Shown here: one piece after another, positions 51,968 through 62,070 of the stretch
Position numbering within the stretch: position 1 is the first letter of the stretch
How the letters are laid out: each line of letters starts with the position of its first letter
Assembly: GCA_963828015.1 (NCBI GenBank)
Contig: CAWHCD010000008.1
Coordinates: forward strand, 1-64,000
Direction of reading: 5' to 3'
DNA: 64,000 nt
Source of the DNA: CAVPUA01 sp963828015
Lineage (GTDB): Bacteria > Actinomycetota > Actinomycetes > Mycobacteriales > Jatrophihabitantaceae
Translations under genes and position numbers: made by a program
The notes under the pieces: generated by a model
The model's input: the letters and a program-made list of their open reading frames with translations, nothing else
Told to the model about the DNA's origin: nothing
Databases searched by the model: none

Positions 51968-52887
51968 CAGCGCACAACTCGCGCGCCGGGTACCGGACCA
52001 TGGGCTACCCGGGTGTCCCGGCACAGTCCCTGTTCGACCAGGCCGGCGGCGATTCGATGCGCTTCGGCCTCGTCCTCGGCCAGGAACGCACAGGTCGGTC
52101 CCGAGCCGGACACGATCGAGGCAATCGCGCCCAGTTCGCGACCCGCGGCCAGGGTCGCCCGCAGCGTCGGCTGCAGTGAGACGGCCGCCGCCTGTAGGTC
52201 GTTGGCCAGGGCGTGGCCCAGTGCCAGTGCATCCCCGGCCCGCAATGCATCCAACAGGGCGTCGGCGGGGTGCAGGGTCGAAGGCGTCGCGCCGCGTTGG
52301 CGGTCCAGTTCGGCGTAGGCCGCCGGCGTCGAGATGCCGAAATCGGCGAAGGCGAGCGTCCACCAGAACGTTCCGGTGGACAGCACCGGCGCCAGTACCT
52401 CGCCGCGGCCGGTGCCCAGAGCGGTGCCCCCGAGCAGGCAGAAGGCGACGTCGCTGCCCAGCATCGCCGCCAGCTCGGCCAGCTCGGTCCGGGTGCTGCC
52501 CAGGCGCCACAGCTCGGAGCAGGCCAGCAGCGCGGCCGCGGCATCGGCGGACCCGCCCGCCATGCCGCCGGCCACCGGAATCGCCTTCGTGATATCCAAC
52601 CGCACGTTCGGGGCCAGCTGCGCCCGCTCGGCCAGCAATGCGGCCGCGCGCCAGGCCAGGTTGCTCGAGTCGGTCGGGACCGACGCCGCCTGCTCGCCCG
52701 AGACGGTCAACTCCAAGGCATCGGCGGGGCTCGCGATCACTTCGTCGTACAGGCCGACCGCCTGAAAGACCGTGCGCAGCTCGTGGAACCCGTCGGTCCG
52801 CAGCGCCCCGACGCCCAGATGCAGGTTGATCTTGCCTGGCACCTGGACCCGCACGGGACTCGTGCGGGGCGGGTGGAGGGCGGTCAC
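51967..52887 (-). CDS. ispE: 4-diphosphocytidyl-2-C-methyl-D-erythritol kinase
   Basis: IspE phosphorylates CDP-methylerythritol in the MEP isoprenoid pathway. The 306-residue GHMP kinase shows VPGKINLHLGVGALRTDGFH, the ATP motif IPVAGGMAGGSADAAAALLA and VSGSGPTCAFL near the end. GTG at 52887 is used. TAGAGT lies 7 nt upstream and no Shine-Dalgarno is seen. The rsmA-ispE-ABC-F set that is contiguous in mycobacteria is split here by the prs/glmU/desaturase block and lies in the opposite direction. Confidence 0.95.
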
Positions 52888-52894
52888 TCGAGGG

Positions 52895-52900
52895 ACTCTA
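52895..52900 (-). promoter_or_regulatory. -10 box of a leaderless ispE promoter
   Basis: On the minus strand TAGAGT ends 7 nt before the ispE GTG. The intergenic region to rplY is 248 nt, so this promoter is independent of the rightward one. Confidence 0.5.
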
Positions 52901-52981
52901 ACGTCGGTGCCGGGTCGCGATTTACCGTCCGGGTATCCGACCCGGTACCGGGCCTGGTTCGGAGCATTGCCGTTTCGCCGG

Positions 52982-52987
52982 TAAGCT
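52982..52987 (+). promoter_or_regulatory. probable -10 box of rplY
   Basis: TAAGCT is the best TAnnnT in the region and would give a leader of about 140 nt ending in GAGGAG (53123-53128), 7 nt before the rplY GTG. A long leader before a ribosomal-protein gene can hold a structure, but I see only a TCGACGCG repeat (near 53054 and 53073) and no known motif. Confidence 0.4.
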
Positions 52988-53135
52988 GAACGGGTTGCCC
53001 CGGCGAGGGAGCTGCGAACCGGCTGTTGCCAGCCCAACGCATCGTCCGAAATCGACGCGGTGTCGTTCGTCGACGCGCGTCGCGTCCGAGGCACCGAATG
53101 TTGGCCTGATCGTAGGAATCTTGAGGAGTAGTGCT

Positions 53136-53774
53136 GTGTCCGAGGTCCGTCTGAACGCCGAGTCGCGTACCGAGTTCGGCAAGGGCGGCGCCCGTCGCAC
53201 CCGTCGTGCCGGCAAGATCCCCGCCGTGATCTACGGCCACGGCGCCGACCCTCGCCACGTGTCATTGCCAGCGCGCGAGTTCACCAACGCCATCAAGCAC
53301 GGCGGCGCCAACGTCCTGCTGACGCTCGATCTCGAGGGCAGCGAGCAGCTCGCGATCCCGAAGGCGATCCAGCGCAACCCGCTCAAGGGCAGCTTCGAGC
53401 ACGTCGACCTGCTGGCCGTGCGGCGCGGTGAGAAGGTCACGATCGACGTCCCATTGTCGATCATCGGCTCGTTGGTACCGGGCGGCATGCTGCAGCAGGA
53501 GAACACCTCCGTCAGCCTCGAAGCCGAAGCCACCCACCTACCCAGCGAGATCGAGGTCTCGATCGACGGTCTGGAGATCGGCTCGCACGTCACTGCCGCC
53601 GACCTCGTGCTGCCCAGTGGAGCGACGCTGGCCGGTGACCCGGATCAGATGCTGCTACTGATCTCCGAGGCACCGACCGAGGCCGCTCTCGCTGCTGATG
53701 CGGCCGCGTCCGCGGCTGAGACCGGCGCCGGCGAGCAGTCCGCTCCGGCGGCGGCACCGGCCGAGGCCGAGTAG
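53136..53774 (+). CDS. rplY: ribosomal protein bL25 (Ctc type)
   Basis: The 212-residue long-form L25/Ctc binds 5S rRNA through the N-terminal domain (TEFGKGGARRTRRAGKIPAV, YGHGADPRHVSLPAREF). It adds a C-terminal TL5-type beta domain and an Ala/Glu-rich tail (residues ~178-212). GTG at 53136 has GAGGAG 7 nt upstream. The upstream extension is not conserved sequence. pth follows after 24 nt, the usual actinobacterial pairing. Confidence 0.95.
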   Translation: MSEVRLNAESRTEFGKGGARRTRRAGKIPAVIYGHGADPRHVSLPAREFTNAIKHGGANVLLTLDLEGSEQLAIPKAIQRNPLKGSFEHVDLLAVRRGEKVTIDVPLSIIGSLVPGGMLQQENTSVSLEAEATHLPSEIEVSIDGLEIGSHVTAADLVLPSGATLAGDPDQMLLLISEAPTEAALAADAAASAAETGAGEQSAPAAAPAEAE

Positions 53775-53798
53775 ACCTGTTCACCGACGGAGACGTCG

Positions 53799-54368
53799 AT
53801 GGCCACCGAGCGCCATCTGGTCCTCGGCCTGGGTAATCCGGGGCCGCGCTATGCCGGGACTCGGCACAACGCCGGATTCTTCGTGCTCGATCTGCTGGCC
53901 GAACGGATGGGTGCGACGTTCAAGGCCCACAAGGCGAACGCGGACGTCCTGGAGGGGCGAATCGGCGATCAGGCGGTGGTGCTGGGCAAGCCCAGGTCGT
54001 TCATGAACGAATCCGGCGGCCCGGCAGTCGGTCTGGCCCGCTTCTACAAGGTTCCGGTCGAGTCGGTGATCGTGGTGCACGACGAACTCGATCTACCGTT
54101 CGAGACGCTGCGTCTCAAGCGCGGCGGCGGCGAAGGTGGCCACAACGGGGTCCGCTCCGTAGCCGCGGCTTTCGGGAGCAAGGAGTTCGCGCGCGTGCGC
54201 CTCGGCGTGGGGCGACCGCCCGGCCGACAGGATCCGGCCGACTACGTGCTGCGTGATTTCGGCTCGGCCGAGCGCAAACTGCTGCCGCTGTTCGTCGATC
54301 GCGGCGCTGACGCAGTCGAGGCGATCGTGCGCGACGGCCTGGAAGCCGCGCAGAACGCCTTCAACTAG
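53799..54368 (+). CDS. pth: peptidyl-tRNA hydrolase
   Basis: Pth frees tRNA from stalled peptidyl-tRNA. The 189-residue protein has LGLGNPGPRYAGTRHNAGF with catalytic His23, GKPRSFMNESGG, VHDELDLPFETLRLK and RGGGEGGHNGVRS. The length is normal. The last 4 nt overlap the stop region of the convergent methyltransferase gene. Confidence 0.97.
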   Translation: MATERHLVLGLGNPGPRYAGTRHNAGFFVLDLLAERMGATFKAHKANADVLEGRIGDQAVVLGKPRSFMNESGGPAVGLARFYKVPVESVIVVHDELDLPFETLRLKRGGGEGGHNGVRSVAAAFGSKEFARVRLGVGRPPGRQDPADYVLRDFGSAERKLLPLFVDRGADAVEAIVRDGLEAAQNAFN

Positions 54369-54853
54369 AGCAAGGTCGAACCGGCCACTCGGCGCTCGTG
54401 GGCCAGCAGCCACTGTTTGGCCTCGATCCCGCCGCCGTAGCCGGTCATCGATCCGTTCGCCCCGATCACCCGATGGCACGGGACGATGATCGAGATCGGG
54501 TTGCGCCCATTGGCCAGGCCCACCGCGCGCGATCCGTTCGGGTGCCCGATCGCCGCCGCGGTCTGGCCGTAGCTTGCCGTCTCGCCGTACGGGATCGACC
54601 GCAGTTGCTTCCACACCCGCTGCTGGAACTCGGTGCCCGAGGGGTGCAGCGCCAACTCGAAGTGCTGCCGCCGGCCCGCGAAGTACTCCTCGAGTTGGTC
54701 GCCGACGTCGGCGAACGCGCCCTCGTCGTGGTTCCAGGTCGGGTCGGGCGCTTTGGCGTTCTTCCCGGTCGGCAGGTAGAGCATGGTCAGCCCGACCTCG
54801 TCGCGCACGGTCAGCAACGCCCCGAGGGGCGAGTCGATCAGGGCGTACTTCAT
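54365..54853 (-). CDS. ogt: methylated-DNA-[protein]-cysteine S-methyltransferase
   Basis: The suicide enzyme moves a methyl group from O6-methylguanine to its own Cys126 in the motif SIIVPCHRVI. The 162-residue protein also shows FQQRVWKQLRSIPYGETASY and the arginine-finger region PNGSRAVGLANGRNP. ATG at 54853 has AGGAG 7 nt upstream. It follows the Ada-AlkA gene by 11 nt, so the two DNA alkylation repair activities are co-transcribed. Confidence 0.95.
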   Translation of the reverse strand: MKYALIDSPLGALLTVRDEVGLTMLYLPTGKNAKAPDPTWNHDEGAFADVGDQLEEYFAGRRQHFELALHPSGTEFQQRVWKQLRSIPYGETASYGQTAAAIGHPNGSRAVGLANGRNPISIIVPCHRVIGANGSMTGYGGGIEAKQWLLAHERRVAGSTLL

Positions 54854-54864
54854 TCGCGAACTCC

Positions 54865-56280
54865 TCATGGGTGCGCCGCCCACAGATGGTGGGTGGCGTA
54901 CGAGCGCCACGGCGCCCAGTTGTGCCGATCGGACAGGGTAATTCTCAACGCGGCAGCCGATTTGCGTACGCCCAGATCGGTGCCTAACAGCACGTCCGGG
55001 TCGGCGAGCGCGCGCATGGCCAGGTAGTCGGCCGTCCACGGCCCGATGCCGGGCACCGCGAGCAACTGCTCGCGGGTGCGATGACGATCGGCACCGGAGT
55101 TCAGCATCAACTCCCCGACAGAGACCAGCCGGGCCAGCTCGATCAACGTGGCCGCCCGGCGCCGGGGCATCGGCAGTTCGGCCGGGTCGAGGACGGCAAT
55201 GGTTTCGGCCGTCGGGAAGGTAAGCCAGCTCTCTCCTTCGCGGAGTGGCGAACCATAGGTTCGGGCGATACGGCCCAGCAGGGTCCGGGCGCCGGCCACC
55301 GAGATCTGCTGTCCGATCACGGCCCGGACGGCCATTTCGAAACCGTCGACCGCACCGGGTGAGCGCAGGCCGGGCCGAGCCCGCACCAGCGGGGCCAGGT
55401 CGGCGTCGCCGGCCAGCGTCTCGTCCACCGCCACGGGATCGGCGTCGAGGTCGAGCAACCCGCGCACGCGGGCGACGGCCGCGACCAGATCGCGCTGATC
55501 GCCCAGCCGGACCTGGCACCAGACGTGGCCGACCCCGCTGCGCAGCTCTACCAGGGCGGGGCCGCCGGGCAGCGCCAGCGTGCGGCGGTAGGTCGTGCCG
55601 TCGTACTCCTCGACGCCCGGAATGGCCCGGCGGCCGAGGAAGTCCAGGGTGCGGGCCAGGTCCATCGGTGCCCGGTAGGCCAGACGCAGGCCGAGGTCGC
55701 CCCGTGCGGACGGCTCGTGGCGGGCCGCTCGCAGCTGCGAAGGAGTATTGGCAAACACCTCGAGAACGGTCGCGTTGAACTGTCGGATGCTGGCGAACCC
55801 CGCGGCGAACGCGACGTCGCCCGCGGGCAGTTCGGTGGTCTCCAGCAGAATGCGTGCGGTCTGCGCGCGCTGGGCCCGCGCCAGGGCGAGCGGCCCGGCC
55901 CCGACTTCGGCCAGCAGCGTGCGATTGACCTGACGCTCGGAATATCCGAGCTGGCGCGCCAGCCCGGTCACCCCTTCGCGGTCGATCACCCCGTCCCCGA
56001 TCAGGCGCAGGGCCCGTCCGGCCAGATCGCCGCGCACATCCCACGCCGGCGAGCCGGGTGAGGCGTCGGGACGGCAGCGTTTGCAGGCGCGGAAGCCGGC
56101 CCGTTGAGCGGATGCGGCACTCGGGTGGAAGCTGACGTTGGCTCGCTTGGGGGTCACCGCCGGGCAGGACGGTCGGCAATAGATGCCGGTGGTGCGTACC
56201 GCGGTGAAGAACCAACCGTCGAAGCGGGCGTCGCGGCCCTTCACGGCCCGGTAGCAGACGTCGTCGTCGGGTCGGATCAC
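54865..56280 (-). CDS. alkA: Ada-AlkA fusion: methylphosphotriester sensor, AraC HTH and 3-methyladenine glycosylase
   Basis: The 471-residue protein starts with the Ada zinc domain (Cys35, Cys39, Cys66, Cys69 in IYCRPSC and ACKRC). Cys35 is the likely methyl acceptor. An AraC-type DNA-binding domain follows (VTGLARQLGYSERQVNRTLL, AGFASIRQFNATVLE). The AlkA glycosylase comes last, with the helix-hairpin-helix region EQLLAVPGIGPWTADYLAMR and the catalytic Asp after it. The fusion, known from mycobacteria, lets methylation of the Ada part switch on the operon, including ogt. GTG at 56280 is used; CAGACT lies 6 nt upstream. Confidence 0.94.
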   Translation of the reverse strand: MIRPDDDVCYRAVKGRDARFDGWFFTAVRTTGIYCRPSCPAVTPKRANVSFHPSAASAQRAGFRACKRCRPDASPGSPAWDVRGDLAGRALRLIGDGVIDREGVTGLARQLGYSERQVNRTLLAEVGAGPLALARAQRAQTARILLETTELPAGDVAFAAGFASIRQFNATVLEVFANTPSQLRAARHEPSARGDLGLRLAYRAPMDLARTLDFLGRRAIPGVEEYDGTTYRRTLALPGGPALVELRSGVGHVWCQVRLGDQRDLVAAVARVRGLLDLDADPVAVDETLAGDADLAPLVRARPGLRSPGAVDGFEMAVRAVIGQQISVAGARTLLGRIARTYGSPLREGESWLTFPTAETIAVLDPAELPMPRRRAATLIELARLVSVGELMLNSGADRHRTREQLLAVPGIGPWTADYLAMRALADPDVLLGTDLGVRKSAAALRITLSDRHNWAPWRSYATHHLWAAHP

Positions 56281-56334
56281 GTCACCAGTCTGCCCCACCA
56301 GCGAACGATCGACTGGCGGGAATCGGACACGGGC

Positions 56335-59109
56335 TCAGCCGGTGTTGCGCAATCCCGCGGCGACGCCGTTGATGGTGAGCAACAGGGCCCGCTGCAGCTC
56401 TGGACTCGGGTCCTCATCGGCGCGGACCCGGGCCAGCAGATCGACCTGCAGGTAGGAGATCGGGTCGAGGTAGGCATCACGCACGGTGAAGGTCCGCTTG
56501 AGCAGCGGCGCGTCGTCGAGCAACTCCCGCTGGCCGGTGACCCGCAGTACCTCGGCGACGCTCAGCTCATACTCGGCCCGCACGATCTCGAACAGCCCTT
56601 GCAACGGTGGAGGAACCAACGAGGACACGTAGTACCCGGCGATGTCCATGTCGGCCTTGGCCAGCGTCATCTCGACGTTGGACAGGAAGGTCCGGAAGAA
56701 GTGCCATTCGGCCTGCATCTCGGCCAGGGTCTCGCCGAGGCCGTTCTCGCGGGCCTGCTTCAGTCCGGAGCCGACCCCGAACCAGCCCGGAACGATCTGG
56801 CGCGATTGCGTCCAGCCGAACACCCAAGGAATCGCCCGCAGGCCTTCGATTCCGCCGCCGGTGGAGGGGCGGCGGGCCGGGCGGGAGCCGATGTTGAGCG
56901 ACCCGAATTGCTCGACCGGCGTGGAGGTCATGAAGTATTCGGGCAGTTGCGGCTGATCCACCAGTTCGCGGTAACAGTCGAACGCGGCGGCGCTGACCTG
57001 TTCCATCGTGTCGTCCCAGCGTTGCAGCTGCGGACCGGCTTGTCGCGGGGTCACGTGCAGGGCCGAGGCCTGCAATACGGCGGCGACCGTGAGTTCGAGG
57101 TTCTCGCGGGCCAACTCCGGCAGCGCGTACTTGTCGCTGATCACTTCGCCCTGCTCGGTGAACTTGATCTCTCCGTCGAGCACGCCCCACGGTTGGGCCA
57201 GGATCGAGTCGTAGGTCGGGCCACCGCCGCGACCGACGGTGCCGCCGCGCCCGTGGAACAGCCGCAGGCGCACACCGTGCTTGGCCGCGATGTCGCGCAA
57301 GGTGCGCTGGGTCTTGTGGATCTCCCATTGGGAGGTGGTGACGCCGGCCTCCTTGTTCGAGTCCGAATAGCCGAGCATGACTTCCTGCACGTCGCCGCGC
57401 AGGGCCACGATGCGGCGGTAGGTCGGCTCGGACAACAGCTCGTCGAGGACCTCACCGCTGCGGCGCAGCTCTTCCACCGTCTCCAGCAGCGGTACGAAGC
57501 CGATCCGGGCCAGCGGGCGTTGGGTGCTCACCCCGGCGCCGTGGATGTCGACGAGACCGGCCTCGCGAGCCAGCACGACCGCGGCGAGCACATCGTCGGC
57601 CCCACGGGTCATCGAGATGATGTAGCTCTCGATGACCTCCGGACCGTAGGTATCGAGAGCATCGCGAATGGCGGTGAAGACGGCGAACGTCTTGGCGCCG
57701 GCCTCGTCCAGGGGCGGCGGGGTGTGCGTAAGCGGCCGGCGCGAGGCCAGCTCGCGCGAGAGCAGTTTCATTCGGTACGGACGGGGAAGGTCGCCATAGA
57801 GCCACGTCTCTTCCACGAGCCGGTCGATCAGCTGGCCGACCGCGTGGTGATGGGCGTCGGCGTGCTCGCGAATATCCATCGTGGCCAGGTGCAGTCCGAA
57901 CACGGCGACGGTTCGTTGGACGCGGGCCAGCAGGCCGTCGGCGATGAGCGCGCCGGAGTTGGCGCGAAGTGACTCACCGACCAATGCGAGCTCGGCCAGC
58001 AACTCGGCCTTGCCGATGTAGTCCCGCCCCGGTTCGTGCGGGCTGCCGGATTCGACCCGGCGCTGGGTGTTCAGGATGCGGGCCTTGATACAGGTCAGTT
58101 TCAGGCGGTACGGCTCGGTCGCATTCAGCTGGGCGACCCGCGGGTCGAGCCCGGGCAGGTGGACCAGATCATCGGCGATCGATTGGCGCAGCTGGGGGGA
58201 GATCCCTACGGCCGTCGTGGAGGAGGACAGGTCCGCGATCAGCGTGTCGATCGCGGCAATGACCGAACGAGCAGCCACGTTGTGCTGCAGACGAAGCACC
58301 TCTCGGGTGACGTCGGCGGTGACGTTGGGGTTTCCGTCGCGGTCGCCGCCGATCCAGGTCCCGAACGTCAGCGGTACGTCTTCGATGCCGAGGCTCGCTC
58401 CGTGACGCGCGAGCTCGTCGGCGAGATCGACGGTGAACTCGGGCAGCGTGTGATCGAACAGGTCCTGCAGGTAATAGACGAGGTTCCGGGCTTCATCGAC
58501 CGGCGTGGGCTGATGTTTGCGAAGCTCGTCGCTCTGCCAGATCAGGTCGACGATCTCGGCCAGGTCGCGGTCCTGCTTGGCCCGCGGCAGCGACCCCGGT
58601 GCTGTCGCAACGCTCAGGATGTCGGCTACCCGGCGCAGCTTGGTCAGGATCGTGCGTCGGCTCGCCTCGGTCGGGTGGGCCGTGAACACCGGCCGTACAG
58701 CAAGGGTGCGGATCGCCTCGTCAAGGCCGGCGCTGCCCAGTGCCTCGCTGACCGCGGCCACCGAGCGCGCCAGCCAGGCATCGGCTGCCGGCCGTTCGCG
58801 CAGGCTGCGCACGCGGTCCACTTGCTCAGCCACGTTGGCGAGCAGGAAATACGCCGAAAACGCCCGCACCAGCGCCGAAGCCGACGCCAGGGGCAGGCCC
58901 GCGAGCAGTGCCCGCACCTCATCGCGCCCGGCGCTCGGGGAGCCACCCCGGCTCACTGCGCGGACCTGCTCCACCAGGTCAAGCAGCTCCGGTCCGCCTT
59001 GCCGCACCAACGACTCGCCCAGCAATGAAGCCACCCGGCGCACGTCGGCGCGAAGTGCTGCGTCGTCACCTTCTGCTATGGGTTCCTCCACCGGCAGCGT
59101 GTCGCTCAC
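56335..59109 (-). CDS. ppc: phosphoenolpyruvate carboxylase
   Basis: Ppc adds bicarbonate to PEP to make oxaloacetate and refill the TCA cycle. The ~924-residue protein has VFTAHPTEASRRT with the catalytic His, GTWIGGDRDGNPNV, EVMLGYSDSNKEAG, the mobile loop LFHGRGGTVGRGGGP, and the C-terminal NTG that completes the active site. GTG at 59109 is used, with GACACT 6 nt before it. An ATG at 59145 would add 12 residues. It is a single-gene unit between alkA and the glycan cluster. Confidence 0.96.
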   Translation of the reverse strand: MSDTLPVEEPIAEGDDAALRADVRRVASLLGESLVRQGGPELLDLVEQVRAVSRGGSPSAGRDEVRALLAGLPLASASALVRAFSAYFLLANVAEQVDRVRSLRERPAADAWLARSVAAVSEALGSAGLDEAIRTLAVRPVFTAHPTEASRRTILTKLRRVADILSVATAPGSLPRAKQDRDLAEIVDLIWQSDELRKHQPTPVDEARNLVYYLQDLFDHTLPEFTVDLADELARHGASLGIEDVPLTFGTWIGGDRDGNPNVTADVTREVLRLQHNVAARSVIAAIDTLIADLSSSTTAVGISPQLRQSIADDLVHLPGLDPRVAQLNATEPYRLKLTCIKARILNTQRRVESGSPHEPGRDYIGKAELLAELALVGESLRANSGALIADGLLARVQRTVAVFGLHLATMDIREHADAHHHAVGQLIDRLVEETWLYGDLPRPYRMKLLSRELASRRPLTHTPPPLDEAGAKTFAVFTAIRDALDTYGPEVIESYIISMTRGADDVLAAVVLAREAGLVDIHGAGVSTQRPLARIGFVPLLETVEELRRSGEVLDELLSEPTYRRIVALRGDVQEVMLGYSDSNKEAGVTTSQWEIHKTQRTLRDIAAKHGVRLRLFHGRGGTVGRGGGPTYDSILAQPWGVLDGEIKFTEQGEVISDKYALPELARENLELTVAAVLQASALHVTPRQAGPQLQRWDDTMEQVSAAAFDCYRELVDQPQLPEYFMTSTPVEQFGSLNIGSRPARRPSTGGGIEGLRAIPWVFGWTQSRQIVPGWFGVGSGLKQARENGLGETLAEMQAEWHFFRTFLSNVEMTLAKADMDIAGYYVSSLVPPPLQGLFEIVRAEYELSVAEVLRVTGQRELLDDAPLLKRTFTVRDAYLDPISYLQVDLLARVRADEDPSPELQRALLLTINGVAAGLRNTG

Positions 59110-59362
59110 TGGGCCAGTGTCCCGCACGGCGCGATTCATGTTCAAAGCCTGCTTGGTGGCTGTTTCGGGGAGGTGTCGCGATGAGCCGGTTGCACTCGAT
59201 GTCGCTCTGCGTTAGATTCTTGTTCAAGGCACAGAGCGTCGGGGGACCTCTGCAAGGGAATGTGCGAATTGTATTCCACTCCCAGTTGACCCCCGCGCAC
59301 GCGAGATAATCGGGGGATTACTCGACCGCAAGGTTGTGCCACGCGCCATCGGGGGATATCGC

Positions 59363-60920
59363 GTGACAGCTGGAGTTCGCACCGGAGGTCTGCCACCACA
59401 GGTGGAGACTGATTCGGTCCATACGGTACGTATCAGTCCGTCCAATCGATTGCGGCCGGTCACGTCCGGCGATGTCTCCGTGGGCGAGCGCACGCTGGTC
59501 ACCACGCCGGCTCGTTGGATCAAGGCCTACCAGCGGCAGCTCGTCGGGCTCGACCTGCTCGCGGCGGCGCTGGCCGTCGTCTTCGGTTATCTGCTGCGCT
59601 TCGGACCCGAACCGTCCTGGGCCCAGCCCTACGCCGGCCTGCGCCCCGGCGTTCCCGTTCATCTGGGCGGCGGCGATCGCGATGAACCGCGGCTATGACG
59701 CACGGTGTGTCGGCAACGGACCCGATGAGTATCAGCGGGTCGGACGCGCTTTCGTCGGTCTGATCGCCGTCGTGGCGTTGGCCTCCTACGTGCTCAAGGC
59801 CGACCTTTCGCGCGCCTTCGTCCTGACCGTGGTGCCCCTGACCTTCGCGTTGGACCTCGCCTTCCGGTTCGCGCTGCGCAAGCGCACGCACGCCCGGCGT
59901 CGCCGCGGCGAAGCAATGTCGACGGTGATCGTGATCGGCAGCGCGGATCGGGTCATCGCACTGACCGAGGATCTGCGCCGTGACGTGCACGCCGGACTGG
60001 CCGTCGTGGGGGCGTGCCTGCCCGAGGGCGGGCACCCGGCCCAGCTCGCCGCGTTAGATCGGCTCGGCGTCGACGTGCTCGGCGACCTGGATGACATCCG
60101 GCAGCTCGTGAGTAGCAGCGGTGCCGACACCGTCGCCGTCACCTCCTCCGGTGAGGTCGGTCCCGAGAAGTTGCGCTGGATCGCCTGGCAACTCGAAGAC
60201 ACCGCGGCGGCACTGGTCGTTTCCCCGGGCCTGATCGACGTTGCCGGCACGCGGATCAGCGTTCGGCAGGCCGCTGGCTTGCCCTTGCTCTACGTCGAGG
60301 CTCCGCGCTTCAGCGGGCCGGCCCGCATGATCAAGGGGGCGTTCGACCGCAGCGTCGCGGCGTTCGCGCTCTTGCTGCTCAGCCCCATCCTGCTGACGAT
60401 TGCGCTGATCGTGCGCTGCACCAGTAGCGGACCGGCATTGTTCGTGCAAACGCGCATCGGACTCAACGGCGCCCCGTTTCGGATCGTGAAGTTCCGTTCG
60501 ATGTACACCGACGCCGAGCAGCGCCTGGCGGATCTGCGGGGCCAGAACGAGGCCGCGGACGGACTGCTGTTCAAGATGCGCGAGGACCCCCGCGTTACGG
60601 GTGTCGGCCGGGTGTTGCGCCGGTTCTCCCTCGATGAGCTTCCGCAACTGCTCAATGTGCTGGCCGGCTCGATGTCCCTCGTCGGTCCGCGCCCGCCGCT
60701 GCCGAGCGAGGTTGCGGCCTACGGCGAGGACGTGCGCCGTCGGTTGTTGGTCAAGCCGGGTCTGACCGGGCTCTGGCAGGTCAGCGGCCGCAGCGATCTG
60801 AGCTGGGAAGACTCCGTACGCCTGGATCTGCGCTACGTCGAGAACTGGTCGTTCACCAACGACCTACAACTGCTCTGGAAGACCGGCCGCGCCGTCTTCG
60901 GAGCGAGCGGGGCCTACTGA
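59363..60920 (+). pseudogene. polyprenyl-phosphate sugar-1-phosphate transferase (WcaJ/CpsE type) with one +1 frameshift
   Basis: The gene starts an exopolysaccharide or glycolipid by loading a sugar-1-phosphate onto undecaprenyl or decaprenyl phosphate. GTG 59363 with GGGGGA upstream opens the first frame, which ends after TM1 (LLAAALAVVFGYLLRFG). One extra base at about 59642 shifts the rest. Without it the protein reads on as YAGLAPAFPFIWAAAIAMNR. The long second part has a Rossmann-like domain and the catalytic C-terminal domain with PFRIVKFRSMYTDAE, SLDELPQLLNVLAGSMSLVG and KPGLTGLWQVSGRSDLSW. A product from an internal start would lack only TM1 and might still work. Sequence error is the other likely reason. 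Confidence 0.85.
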
Positions 60921-60922
60921 AC

Positions 60923-62065
60923 ATGCGCATTGCTCTCGTCGGGACCCGTGGCGTCCCGGCTCGATACGGCGGTTTCGAGACCTGCGTCGAGGAGGTCGGG
61001 CGACGGCTCGTGGCCGACGGCCATCACGTCGTCGTCTACTGCCGCCCGGCTGCAGACGGGTCCGAGCCGCTGGCCGAATACGAGGGCATGAAGCTGGTTC
61101 ATCTACCCGCGCTCAAGCGCAAGGCGCTCGAGACGCTGAGCCACACCGGCCTGTCGGTGCTGCATCTGCTGCGCCACCGCGCCGATGCGGTGATCGTCTT
61201 CAACTCGGCCAACGCGGTGTTCCTGCCGCTGCTGCGGGCGGCTCGGATGCCCGTTGCGACCCACGTCGACGGACTGGAATGGAAGCGCGCGAAGTGGCAG
61301 GGAATCGGCCGGCGCTATTACCGCATGGCCGAGTCGCTGGCCGTGCGCTGGTCCGACGAGCTGATCGCCGATGCACAGGGCATTGCTGACTACTACGAGA
61401 ACGAGTTCGGTGCCCCGACCGACCTGATCGCCTATGGCGCTCCGATTCTCAAGGATGCCGGAGCGGACAAGCTTGACGAGCTGAACGTGCAGTCGGGCAA
61501 GTACCACCTGGTCGTCGCCCGCTTCGAACCGGAGAACCACGTCGACGTCATCGTCGACGGCTACCGGCAGAGCTGCGCCGAGTTGCCGCTGGTGGTGGTT
61601 GGCGCGGCGCCCTACGCCGACGCCTACACCGAACGGGTGAAGGCCCTGGGCGATTCGCGCGTGCACTTCGTCGGCAGCATCTGGGACCAGGATCAGCTCG
61701 ATCAGCTCTATGCCAACTCCCTGACCTACCTGCACGGCCACTCGGTCGGCGGCACGAACCCCTCGCTGCTGCGCGCGATCGGGGCCGGGGCCGCCACCAT
61801 CGCCTTCGATGTCACGTTCAATCGCGAGGTGCTGCAGGACGCCGGCCGCTACTTCGCCACCGCGGCGGACGTTCGGGCCGAGGTCGAGCGGGCCGAGGCG
61901 ACGCCGGAGAAGACGCACGCGCTGGGCGCGCTCGCTCAGCAGCTGGCCACTCGTTACGACTGGAACGACGTGACGCGTCGCTACGAGCGGCTGTGCGCCC
62001 GGTTGGTCGCCAACCGGGGTCAGCGGCACGAGCGCCCGTCCGGGCGACGCCGGGTGCAAGACTGA
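60923..62065 (+). CDS. GT4 glycosyltransferase with DUF1972 N-terminal domain
   Basis: The 380-residue protein starts with the DUF1972 pattern IALVGTRGVPARYGGFETCV and continues with a GT-B fold. It shows THVDGLEWKRAKW, the donor domain VVARFEPENHVDVIVDGY and HGHSVGGTNPSLLRAIG carrying the acidic/NPS region. Such enzymes (rhamnosyl- or other hexosyltransferases) add the second or later sugar in capsule and lipid-linked glycan synthesis. The ATG is 2 nt after the preceding stop, so it is coupled to the priming transferase. Confidence 0.92.
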   Translation: MRIALVGTRGVPARYGGFETCVEEVGRRLVADGHHVVVYCRPAADGSEPLAEYEGMKLVHLPALKRKALETLSHTGLSVLHLLRHRADAVIVFNSANAVFLPLLRAARMPVATHVDGLEWKRAKWQGIGRRYYRMAESLAVRWSDELIADAQGIADYYENEFGAPTDLIAYGAPILKDAGADKLDELNVQSGKYHLVVARFEPENHVDVIVDGYRQSCAELPLVVVGAAPYADAYTERVKALGDSRVHFVGSIWDQDQLDQLYANSLTYLHGHSVGGTNPSLLRAIGAGAATIAFDVTFNREVLQDAGRYFATAADVRAEVERAEATPEKTHALGALAQQLATRYDWNDVTRRYERLCARLVANRGQRHERPSGRRRVQD

Positions 62066-62070
62066 CGCAC

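Noticed and set aside
56104..57972. A 622-codon plus-strand frame opposite alkA and ppc
   Set aside because: The opposite strand carries two conserved enzymes with all catalytic motifs; this frame has none and no start signal.
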